From: Alphaproteobacteria bacterium
Lineage (GTDB): Bacteria; Pseudomonadota; Alphaproteobacteria; Rs-D84; SZUA-605
Assembly (NCBI GenBank): GCA_003250835.1
Contig: QKJL01000016.1
Span: 1-34,116 of the forward strand
Length of the DNA stretch: 34,116 nt
Direction of reading: 5' to 3'
The translations under genes were made by a program, and so were the position numbers. The notes under the pieces were generated by a model. That model was not told the DNA's origin and did not search any database. It saw only the letters and a program-made list of their open reading frames with translations. This document shows, piece by piece, positions 1 to 8,553 of this stretch (within the stretch, counting starts at the first letter, position 1; the number at the start of each line of letters is the position of its first letter).

Positions 1-15
1 GTTTCACGTGAAACA
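1..15. promoter_or_regulatory. parS: parS centromere site (first base outside window)
   Basis: The first 15 bases match the 16-bp bacterial parS consensus TGTTTCACGTGAAACA from its second base; the first T would lie just outside the window. It is the loading site for the ParB encoded about 4.4 kb downstream. A second, complete copy lies at 282-297. Confidence 0.93.
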
Positions 16-32
16 CCCTTTTATTTATCTAT

Positions 33-60
33 TTGACAAAATGAAATAAAGGAGTAAAGT
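33..60 (+). promoter_or_regulatory. Promoter of the 62-aa ORF
   Basis: TTGACA (33-38), a 16-bp spacer and TAAAGT (55-60) form a sigma70-type promoter about 20 bases before the start codon of the small gene between the two parS sites. Confidence 0.6.
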
Positions 61-80
61 TGATTAAAAAGGAATAAGAG

Positions 81-269
81 ATGAATTTAAAATTATCTGA
101 AGAATTCAAAGAAAACATGAAAGATGCATTATGGGAACTTCTATATGTATTGAATGAATATGATTTTACAAAATCAATTGATGAGAATATTGCTCTTTGT
201 GAAGATGAATATATTCCGGCTCAAAAAGAATATGAACGAATAATGAATGAGCAAGATCAACAACGGTAA
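81..269 (+). CDS. Small acidic protein between two parS sites
   Basis: This 62-aa protein is not recognised. It is acidic, predicted mostly helical, and has no signal peptide, membrane segment or cysteine pair. The ATG follows an AAAGGA ribosome site by about 7 bases and has its own promoter, so it is probably real despite its size. It sits precisely between two parS sites, within the region ParB would cover by spreading. No function is inferred; a link to chromosome segregation would be guilt by association only. Confidence 0.65.
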   Translation: MNLKLSEEFKENMKDALWELLYVLNEYDFTKSIDENIALCEDEYIPAQKEYERIMNEQDQQR

Positions 270-272
270 TAA

Positions 273-306
273 AAGAAGAGGTGTTTCACGTGAAACACCT
301 CTTCTT
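273..306. promoter_or_regulatory. parS: Complete parS inside a 34-bp perfect palindrome, also terminator-like
   Basis: Positions 282-297 are an exact parS 16-mer. The symmetry continues outward: AAGAAGAGG on the left matches CCTCTTCTT on the right, giving a 34-bp perfect palindrome centred between 289 and 290. It lies 18 bases past the secB stop. On the minus strand it is followed by TTTTATTA, so it may also end secB transcription. The 62-aa gene also runs into it from the other side, but no T-run follows on the plus strand. Confidence 0.93.
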
Positions 307-324
307 AAATAAAATAAATAAATC

Positions 325-783
325 TTATTTTTTATCTTCGTCTTCTGTTTTGTTTTGATACATTGCATCAAAATCAATTGGCGCCATCATAAATGGAGGG
401 AAACCACTTTCAGAAGTAATACGAGCAACCAAAGCACGTACAGATGGGAATAAGTATTGTGGAACAGTTACAAGAAGTTCTTTCTTTTGTTCTGCTTCAG
501 GAACATTGATTGCACATAATCCACCATAAACAAGTTCAACCATAAAGATTGATTTTTCTTTTGTTGAGTTGTGAACCTTTAAAACAAGATCAACATTAAA
601 CAATTCGTTTTGAATATGTTTAACTTTGATATCAATATTCATTTTTACATTTGCTTGCACAGGTTCTTTATTAAAAAATAAAGAAGGACTATTAGGTGCT
701 TCAAATGATAAATCTTTAATATATTGTGAAACGATTGCTACGCGTGGTTTAGGAGCAGCTTCGTTTTGTTTAGCGTCAGACAT
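325..783 (-). CDS. secB: Protein-export chaperone SecB
   Basis: SecB is a cytoplasmic tetrameric chaperone that keeps preproteins unfolded and hands them to SecA. The 152-aa length is typical. Family signatures are SQYIKDLSFEAPNSP near residue 20 and the C-terminal FPSVRALVARITSESGFPP followed by PIDFDAMY. The acidic, Lys-ending tail is usual. The start has an AAAGGT ribosome site. It is divergent from the Tim44-like gene, an arrangement common in Alphaproteobacteria. The parS palindrome lies just after its stop and may serve as its terminator. Confidence 0.97.
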   Translation of the reverse strand: MSDAKQNEAAPKPRVAIVSQYIKDLSFEAPNSPSLFFNKEPVQANVKMNIDIKVKHIQNELFNVDLVLKVHNSTKEKSIFMVELVYGGLCAINVPEAEQKKELLVTVPQYLFPSVRALVARITSESGFPPFMMAPIDFDAMYQNKTEDEDKK

Positions 784-806
784 CTTAATCTACCTTTCTT
801 TTTTAA

Positions 807-835
807 TTGACGATGATTCCACCTTAATTTAAAAT
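807..835 (+). promoter_or_regulatory. Promoter of the Tim44-like/mltA operon
   Basis: TTGACG (807-812), a 17-bp spacer and TAAAAT (830-835) sit 30 bases before the Tim44-like start codon, in the intergenic region divergent from secB. Confidence 0.6.
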
Positions 836-864
836 GAAGGTAAACACAAGGGGAAAATAAAGAA

Positions 865-1419
865 ATGAACAGTTTAGATATATTAATTATCGGGATTATT
901 TGCTACTCAGGATATAAATTGTATAAAATGCTGGGGGTGGAAATCTTTATTGAAAATGAAAAAACGGCTATTCCGACAATTTTAAGTGAAAAAAGAGTCG
1001 AAAAAGAAGAAGTTAAGAAAGAAGATGTATTGGATCTTTATCAATCTGAAATAAAAGAGGTTTTTCAGAAGGTGATTAATGCATTTATAACACACGATAA
1101 AAAGACTTTAAAAGAATATACAAATGAAAAAGTGTTTCAGTCATTTGAAAAAGTAATTGATGAAAATGTTAAGAAAGCTGAAAAACAAATAATTGAAGTT
1201 ATCTCAGAAATTGAAACGAAAATTCATCAATATCATCGCTTATCTAAAAAGCATAAAATAGAATTAGATTTGAAAAGTGATCAAGTACACTTTACAAAGA
1301 ATATCAAAGGCGATATAGTGGAAGGTGATGATAATCAAGTAATCTCATTAACGGATACTTGGGTCCTTGAAAAGGAAGATAAGAAGGCGGCTAATTGGGT
1401 ATTAGTCGAAGTTAAATAA
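865..1419 (+). CDS. Tim44-like domain protein (TimA type)
   Basis: This 184-aa protein has an N-terminal membrane anchor (about residues 4-20), a charged linker, and a C-terminal Tim44-like domain. The domain ends in the typical pattern of a short Thr-Asp motif (LTDTWVLEKE) followed by a C-terminal NWVLVEV strand. Alphaproteobacterial Tim44 homologues are inner-membrane proteins of uncertain role, related to the mitochondrial import motor subunit. It is short for the family (often about 220 aa) because the linker is reduced. mltA follows after 14 bases, so the two are probably cotranscribed. The secB / tim44 / mltA order supports the assignment. Confidence 0.85.
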   Translation: MNSLDILIIGIICYSGYKLYKMLGVEIFIENEKTAIPTILSEKRVEKEEVKKEDVLDLYQSEIKEVFQKVINAFITHDKKTLKEYTNEKVFQSFEKVIDENVKKAEKQIIEVISEIETKIHQYHRLSKKHKIELDLKSDQVHFTKNIKGDIVEGDDNQVISLTDTWVLEKEDKKAANWVLVEVK

Positions 1420-1433
1420 GGGGAAGGGAATCA

Positions 1434-2531
1434 ATGAAAAAAATAGCACTTGCACTTGCATTGCTGGTTGCAGCATGTGGCACACCACGTGATGTGAAAC
1501 AGGAAAAATCAGTACGTTTAAAACAAGCAAGTTTTTCAGAATTAAAAAGTTGGGATAAAGATAATTCGCGCAGAGCATTATTATCATTCCAACGATCATG
1601 TGAAAAAATGTTACAAACATCAATACAGGAATCAGAAACAGCAGTATATGTAGATTATGATGCATTACGTGATATCTGTCGTGATATGCCACGTAATATT
1701 AATAACGTATCAAATGCCGAAGCAAAAAAATTCTTTGAAGATAATTTTGCAGTATTTCAAGTAGAAGATGTGTTAACGGGATCAAGTGGATTATTCACAG
1801 GATACTATCAACCGTTCTTATATGGATCAAAATATAAAACATCATTATACTCAGCACCAATTTATGCGCGCCCAGTTGATTTAGCAACTCGTGTACCATA
1901 TTACACACGTAAAGAAATTGCAGATGGTGTATTAAATGGAAAAGCAAAAATACTTTATTGGACTGATCCAGTAGATCTATTCCATTTACAAGTACAAGGG
2001 TCTGGAATTTTAATTCTAACAGATGGAACAAAAGTAGAATTAGGATATGATGGAAATAATGGTCATGCATTTAAAGGGGCTGGTGGAATTTTAATAGAAG
2101 AGGGAATTCGTCCAACAGGTGGTTATACAGCACAAAGTGTAAAATCATGGTATAAAGGAAATCGTTACCAAGGTGAAAAATTACTCCTTAAAAACCCACG
2201 CTATATTTTCTATAAAGAAAACAAAGAAGGTCCATATGGATCACAGGGTGTAGTTTTAACAGCGCAACGCTCATTAGCAGTAGATACAGATTATATTCCA
2301 CTTGGTGTGCCAATCTTCCTTGAAACAAATGTATTAGGCGCAGAGTTTAATAAATTAATGGTGGCACAAGATACAGGTGCAAAGATTAAAGGCGCAGTAC
2401 GTGGAGACGTGTATTGGGGGACAGGATCAAATGCATTAAAATATGCTGGGACAATGAAAAATGCTGGAAAGTATTATGTGTTATTGCCAAAAGCTTCAGG
2501 AAATAAAAAATTAATTTTAAGTAGCCGTTAA
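1434..2531 (+). CDS. mltA: Membrane-bound lytic murein transglycosylase A
   Basis: MltA is an outer-membrane lipoprotein that cleaves peptidoglycan glycan strands to form 1,6-anhydro ends. The 365-aa product starts with a lipoprotein signal, with the lipobox Cys at residue 15 (LVAAC). The MltA domain is shown by TGYYQP and FHLQVQGSGIL. The C-terminal 3D domain contains AQDTGAKIKGAVRGDVYWG with the expected catalytic Asp residues. Many alphaproteobacteria follow mltA with an Smr-domain gene; here a HEXXH protein takes that place, starting on the last base of the mltA stop. Confidence 0.95.
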   Translation: MKKIALALALLVAACGTPRDVKQEKSVRLKQASFSELKSWDKDNSRRALLSFQRSCEKMLQTSIQESETAVYVDYDALRDICRDMPRNINNVSNAEAKKFFEDNFAVFQVEDVLTGSSGLFTGYYQPFLYGSKYKTSLYSAPIYARPVDLATRVPYYTRKEIADGVLNGKAKILYWTDPVDLFHLQVQGSGILILTDGTKVELGYDGNNGHAFKGAGGILIEEGIRPTGGYTAQSVKSWYKGNRYQGEKLLLKNPRYIFYKENKEGPYGSQGVVLTAQRSLAVDTDYIPLGVPIFLETNVLGAEFNKLMVAQDTGAKIKGAVRGDVYWGTGSNALKYAGTMKNAGKYYVLLPKASGNKKLILSSR

Positions 2532-3217
2532 TGAAAAATAAAAACGAGTCCTTTTTCAGTGTTTTAAATAAAATAACGGTGATTCCGATAGTTTTTGGAA
2601 TGATTTCGCCTGTATATGCTGAAACCTTTTGTGAAAAAGTAAAAGAAGAAGCGAAGGAACCTAAGATTAATTTTATCGCAGATTATGGAAAAGCCCATTA
2701 TCAAGATATTCGCAGAAACCTCTTAATTGAAAAATCAGGTCAAGATCACACACGTGGATTAACAGAAGCTGATTTTAATATCACATATCAAATAAAAACA
2801 AATGCCGTCAATAATGGAAAGCAAGGATGTTTGTTTATTGAAGAAATTGATGTAAAATATGGATATCCAAATTTGGTTGTATATATCGAAGATAAATATC
2901 ATCCGAACTCATGTGAGTATCGTGAAATTCTTAAACATGAAAATGAACATGTAAAAGTACATCAAAGCGTGTTAAAAGAATTGGCGCCTAAAATTTCACT
3001 TGCAGTGTATCAAGCGGTAAATAGAGTGAAACCAAAAGAGTTAAATGATTTATCAAAAGTAGATAAAATAACAGATGATATTATTAAAGAAATTCAAGAT
3101 GATTTTTTAGTAAAACGTTTAACAGAACGCTTGGAAGAAAATCAACGTAACCAAAATGAAAAATTGGATGAAAAAGGGAATTACCATAAAATCCAAAATC
3201 GTTGCAAAAATTGGTAA
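2531..3217 (+). CDS. Exported HEXXH-motif protein, putative zinc metallopeptidase
   Basis: This 228-aa product has a signal peptide (cleavage likely after VYA at residue 30). A HENEH motif at residues 136-140 fits the HEXXH zinc-binding pattern. It is preceded by CEYREILK, which recalls small periplasmic DUF922-like putative proteases. Cysteines near 34, 100, 128 and close to the C-terminus could form two periplasmic disulfides. The C-terminal 50 residues are charged and probably helical. The start codon overlaps the mltA stop by one base, implying translational coupling and perhaps shared work on the cell wall. The protease activity is inferred from the motif alone. Confidence 0.7.
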   Translation: MKNKNESFFSVLNKITVIPIVFGMISPVYAETFCEKVKEEAKEPKINFIADYGKAHYQDIRRNLLIEKSGQDHTRGLTEADFNITYQIKTNAVNNGKQGCLFIEEIDVKYGYPNLVVYIEDKYHPNSCEYREILKHENEHVKVHQSVLKELAPKISLAVYQAVNRVKPKELNDLSKVDKITDDIIKEIQDDFLVKRLTERLEENQRNQNEKLDEKGNYHKIQNRCKNW

Positions 3218-3260
3218 AATTTTTTTGATAAACCAAACATCTTAAAACGAATTTTGTTTC

Positions 3261-3289
3261 TTGACATTTCATAACAACTATTATATCTT
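3261..3289 (+). promoter_or_regulatory. Promoter of tRNA-His
   Basis: TTGACA (3261-3266) is followed, 15-17 bases later, by TATATC/TATCTT, about 20 bases before the tRNA 5' end. Confidence 0.55.
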
Positions 3290-3308
3290 TCCACGTACAT
3301 TCATAAAT

Positions 3309-3386
3309 GGCGGGTGTAGCTCAGTTGGTTAGAGCGCTGGTTTGTGGTACCGGAGGTCGCGGATTCAAGTTCCGTCACTCGCCCCA
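3309..3386 (+). tRNA. tRNA-His(GUG)
   Basis: A complete cloverleaf: acceptor stem GCGGGUG/CACUCGC, D arm, anticodon loop UUGUGGU with anticodon GUG, and T arm with UUCAAGU. The extra 5' G (G-1, 3309) opposite a C73 discriminator is present. This looks like the usual bacterial tRNA-His; in some Alphaproteobacteria G-1 is not encoded. CCA is encoded (3384-3386). Confidence 0.97.
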
Positions 3387-3400
3387 TTTATTCGAAAGAG

Positions 3401-3426
3401 ACACGCAAATAAAGCGTGTTTTTTTA
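3401..3426 (+). terminator. Terminator after tRNA-His
   Basis: The stem ACACGC/GCGTGT with loop AAATAAA is followed by a run of T. It separates tRNA-His from the parA promoter. Confidence 0.85.
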
Positions 3427-3509
3427 TAAATAAATTTCAAATATATTTAGATCACCATCGAATCATTCTAAAAGCTAATAAAAAAGTGGTTTTACAACGA
3501 ATTATTAAG

Positions 3510-3537
3510 TTGACCTGACGCTTAAAATCCTTATAAA
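3510..3537 (+). promoter_or_regulatory. Promoter of parA-parB-mreB
   Basis: TTGACC (3510-3515), a 16-bp spacer and TATAAA (3532-3537) lie about 30 bases before the parA start. No other promoter is evident before mreB. Confidence 0.6.
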
Positions 3538-3566
3538 TATAGAAAGAAGAATTAAGAGGAATCTGA

Positions 3567-4378
3567 ATGGAAAATATCATCCCGATCAAAGAAAGTAAAA
3601 TCATTGCGATTACGAACCAAAAAGGTGGCGTAGGTAAAACAACAACTGCAGTCAATATGGCGGCAGGATTAGCAGCATCTGGCAAAGAAGTTTTAATCAT
3701 TGATTTAGATTCTCAAGGTAACGCATCAACAGGATTAGGAATTGGGGCGTATGATCGCACAATCACAATCTTTGACGCTTTACTTGGGACACAAGATATC
3801 GAGGATGTAATCCAAAATACAATCGTACCTAAATTGGATATCATTCCAGCATCAGTACGTTTGGCAAATGCTGAAACAGAATTAATGGGGTTCGAAGATA
3901 TGAACCGCCGTTTAAAAGAAATTATTGATCCGATCAAAGTGCGTTATGATTATATCTTAATTGATTGTCCACCAGCACTTGGATTTTTAACCGTAAATGC
4001 ATTCGCAGCAGCGGACAGAGTATTAATTCCATTACAATGTGAATTCTTCGCGTTGGAAGGAATTCATCACTTGGTAAAAACAGTTTCATTAATTAAACAA
4101 GATTTAAATCCAGAATTGGAAATCGAAGGTGTAGTACTCACAATGTATGACAGCCGTAATAATCTATCAGATCAAGTAGCAGAAGATGTACGTAATTGTT
4201 TTGGTGGTAAAGTATTTGAAACAATGATCCCACGTAATGTACGTGTATCAGAAGCACCATCACATGGAAAACCTGTGATCTTGTATGATACAGCATGCAC
4301 TGGATCAAAAGCATATATTCAATTAGTATCAGAATTCTTAAAACGCAATAATAATACAGAGGAAGAGAGGTTAGTTGC

Positions 4379-4382
<4 letters not shown>
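3567..4382 (+). CDS. parA: Chromosome-partitioning ATPase ParA
   Basis: ParA is a Walker-type ATPase that binds DNA when ATP-bound and moves ParB-parS complexes to daughter cells. The 271-aa protein has the deviant Walker A motif KGGVGKTTT near residue 20, IDLDSQGNAS (Walker A'), and Walker B DYILIDCPPALG. The PRNVRVSEAPSHG signature near the C-terminus is typical of chromosomal ParA/Soj. The start is preceded by AGAGGA. The stop overlaps the parB start (ATGA). Two parS sites lie 3.3-3.6 kb upstream. Confidence 0.98.
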
Positions 4383-6324
<1,942 letters not shown>

Positions 6325-6346
6325 AAAATACATAAAGGAGGGATAA

Positions 6347-6883
6347 ATGAAAAAATCAATAATATTAACCAGCATTTTGGTGGGGGGATTAATCTCTCCA
6401 CTGTATGCTGTTGAAGATACAAATAAAACAGATGATACAGTTGTAAAACTGTTAAAGAAAATCAATAACACAGAAATGTTAATGACAGATCTAACGGGAC
6501 AGTTAGAAAAATCAATGTATGCAAACAATAAATTACGTGAAGAATTAAATAAACTTAAGTTCGACACAGATATGCGTTTAGACGAATTGGAAAAAAAAGT
6601 ACTGTTGCTTGAACGAATAAAAACAACTGGATCGGTAGAAATAACAGAAGAACCAAAAGCAGAAGAAATTCAACCACCAAAGGAAATTAAACCACTATTA
6701 AATATTGAATCAAGTGGTGGAATTGAATTGAAAGTAGTGGATGAAGAAGAAGTAAAAAACGGTGATTCCGATAAAAAAGAAGAATTAAAAGAACCTATAA
6801 AGGTTGAATCTGATTCAAAAAAGGTGGATGAAGAAAAAAAGATCATTAAACCTAAAGAAAAAGAAATTAAACCAATCAAATAA
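6347..6883 (+). CDS. Exported coiled-coil protein resembling the CpoB/YbgF N-terminal domain
   Basis: This 178-aa protein has a signal peptide (likely cleaved after LYA, residue 21). A heptad-rich coiled coil spans about residues 32-92, then a low-complexity Glu/Lys/Pro-rich tail. The segment with MTDLTGQLEKSMYANNKLRE and MRLDELEKK resembles the trimerising N-terminal domain of CpoB (YbgF), the Tol-Pal/PBP1B coordinator. The TPR domain of CpoB is absent. It follows mreB by 22 bases with a strong AAAGGAGGG site. The name is an inference from pattern only; it could be an unrelated periplasmic spacer protein. Confidence 0.55.
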   Translation: MKKSIILTSILVGGLISPLYAVEDTNKTDDTVVKLLKKINNTEMLMTDLTGQLEKSMYANNKLREELNKLKFDTDMRLDELEKKVLLLERIKTTGSVEITEEPKAEEIQPPKEIKPLLNIESSGGIELKVVDEEEVKNGDSDKKEELKEPIKVESDSKKVDEEKKIIKPKEKEIKPIK

Positions 6884-6884
6884 A

Positions 6885-6913
6885 AAATCCCCGATATGAA
6901 TCGGGGACTTTTT
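6885..6913. terminator. Bidirectional terminator between the mreB operon and olsA
   Basis: An 8-bp stem TCCCCGAT/ATCGGGGA with loop ATGA is flanked by A-runs on the left and T-runs on the right. It can end transcription from both converging operons. Confidence 0.9.
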
Positions 6914-6927
6914 TAAAACGATAAATA

Positions 6928-7692
6928 TTAAAAATTCTTTTCCATAATATCTTGAGCAGCAGAAGCTAATTCTTTACGATCTGTAAAATCTTTCGCATGA
7001 ATAGGTTCTAATGCTTTAAGAACAATAGTCGCACGTGGTTGTTTAACCATTTGCCAGAAATGAGAAAGAAGATTAGGTGCTGTATAAGTATCATCATCAT
7101 ACCAAGCGTAAATAGTACGATCTTCTTTTGTTTTTAATTCTTTACATCCGCTGTGAGTATATTTTTGAACAAAAGGTTGAATATAAACATCACGTCCTAA
7201 TGGAATATCAAACATAGTTGGTTTAAATGGAAGAAGTTTACCGCCGTCAGAAGTTGTTGCTTCTGGGAAGAACATCATCGGACGTTTTAAAGTTTGAAAT
7301 GCTTTATCTAAACGTTCTTTTTCTTTTAATGCTTGTGAAGGACGACGATCAACAAAATAATTTCCGCCAACTTTACCTGTTAAAAAACCAATGATCGGCC
7401 ACTTAGCCATTTCTGATTTTGCAATAAAAGAAGGATTTAAAAAAGCACCCATCACAAAAATATCAAGATATGATACGTGGTTAGCAATCGCCATTAATGG
7501 TTTCTTGTTCGAAATAGTCCCTTCAAGTTTAAGATCTAAACCAAGGATAAAACACGCACCTTTAAAGAAAAAGCGAATAGATTTATTGTGCTTTACACCA
7601 AGAAGTGCAAGAATTGAAAGTGTTCCAGCAACAAAGAATATCCATAAAAGCAATAAAGTGCTGCGACTAAAACCGCGTAAGCAACCAATCAT
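6928..7692 (-). CDS. olsA: PlsC-family acyltransferase, probable lyso-ornithine lipid O-acyltransferase OlsA
   Basis: This 254-aa protein has an N-terminal membrane anchor and the acyltransferase block I motif NHVSYLD (HX4D). FFPEATTSDG follows as the block III-type FPEGT variant. On its own it would be a 1-acyl-glycerol-3-phosphate acyltransferase homologue. The gene directly upstream is OlsB-like, which makes OlsA (second acylation, giving ornithine lipid) the best reading. It starts 1 base after the olsB stop, with its AGGAG site overlapping the olsB end. Confidence 0.88.
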   Translation of the reverse strand: MIGCLRGFSRSTLLLLWIFFVAGTLSILALLGVKHNKSIRFFFKGACFILGLDLKLEGTISNKKPLMAIANHVSYLDIFVMGAFLNPSFIAKSEMAKWPIIGFLTGKVGGNYFVDRRPSQALKEKERLDKAFQTLKRPMMFFPEATTSDGGKLLPFKPTMFDIPLGRDVYIQPFVQKYTHSGCKELKTKEDRTIYAWYDDDTYTAPNLLSHFWQMVKQPRATIVLKALEPIHAKDFTDRKELASAAQDIMEKNF

Positions 7693-7693
7693 A

Positions 7694-8440
7694 TTATTCT
7701 CCTAAAAAGTGTTTACGGTAACGATCACTAATTAAATCAAAATCAACAATCAGTAATACGTCTGTTGTGTTAAAATCTTCATCCACAAAAATATCTGGTC
7801 CAATAAAAGCACCTACACGTAAGTATCCTTTAATCAATGGAGGCAAAGAAGCAAACCCTTCTTTTTTATCAATAGATTCTTTTGGTAAGTATTGAATGGT
7901 TTGTTTTTGTTTCGATGCACAATGAAGTTCTTTCGGTGCAAGATGGAAATGATGTAAATAAGATAATTCTTGCAAGAAGTGTTCAGGGTTAGTTCCATGG
8001 AAACTTGGAATACCAAATAAAATACGAACATCATGAAATTTAATATACTCAGCAATCCCTTTCCATGTTGCTTGCATAGTAAGTGAATTACGATAATCTT
8101 TATGTGTTACAGCACGTGAAAATTCCAATACGTTTCCAGCATGATTACGAATAGGTGTTAAATCAAATTCTTCTTCAGAAGCAACAAATGATCCATATGC
8201 TTCCGCATGTTCACGTAAACATAAACGATATGTTGCGATAATTTTATTTGTTTCTTTATCAACGGCAATTAAGAAATCAAAATGTCTTGCTTCTTTTAAA
8301 TCATTTTCAAGTTGATTAGAATCTTGAGGTGTTCCTGCATCTTCACAAAATACTTCACGGGATAATTCGTGCAGTTCACGAATTTCATTTTCTGTCTCGG
8401 CAAGCTTAATAATAACGTTACCAATTTCAAGTGGTTTCAT
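7694..8440 (-). CDS. olsB: L-ornithine N(alpha)-acyltransferase OlsB (GNAT fold)
   Basis: OlsB transfers a 3-hydroxyacyl chain from ACP to ornithine, making lyso-ornithine lipid. The 248-aa protein matches the family in VLEFSRAVTHKDYR, ILFGIPSFHGTNPE, LSYLHHFHLAP and PPLIKGYLRVGAFIGPDIFVDE followed by FNTTDVLL. OlsB is one of two genes sufficient for ornithine lipids in many alphaproteobacteria; the second, olsA, follows directly. The 5' end faces pepF across a 113-bp region with a symmetric promoter-like inverted repeat. Confidence 0.93.
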   Translation of the reverse strand: MKPLEIGNVIIKLAETENEIRELHELSREVFCEDAGTPQDSNQLENDLKEARHFDFLIAVDKETNKIIATYRLCLREHAEAYGSFVASEEEFDLTPIRNHAGNVLEFSRAVTHKDYRNSLTMQATWKGIAEYIKFHDVRILFGIPSFHGTNPEHFLQELSYLHHFHLAPKELHCASKQKQTIQYLPKESIDKKEGFASLPPLIKGYLRVGAFIGPDIFVDEDFNTTDVLLIVDFDLISDRYRKHFLGE

Positions 8441-8481
8441 AGTCTTAATTTCTCTTATTAAATTTGAAAAGTACGTTTATA

Positions 8482-8512
8482 TTATAGACTTTTTGGATAT
8501 AAGTCTATAAAA
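8482..8512. promoter_or_regulatory. Inverted repeat in the olsB/pepF divergent region, likely overlapping promoters
   Basis: The 10-bp arms TTATAGACTT (8483-8492) and AAGTCTATAA (8502-8511) are perfect inverted copies 9 bases apart. Each arm supplies a -10-like TATAAT or TATAAA for one direction and a TAGACT -35-like box for the other, at a spacing of about 15. It may be a symmetric divergent promoter, an operator, or both. Confidence 0.55.
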
Positions 8513-8553
8513 TAATTCTAAAGTAAAAAGCACTTAAAATCAGGAAGAAAAAA

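Noticed and set aside
1402-1692. Minus-strand ORF antisense to mltA, and similar His/Leu-rich shadows such as 9251-9514 and 11578-11835
   Set aside because: Composition is that expected from the reverse frame of AT-rich coding DNA; no ribosome site or promoter.
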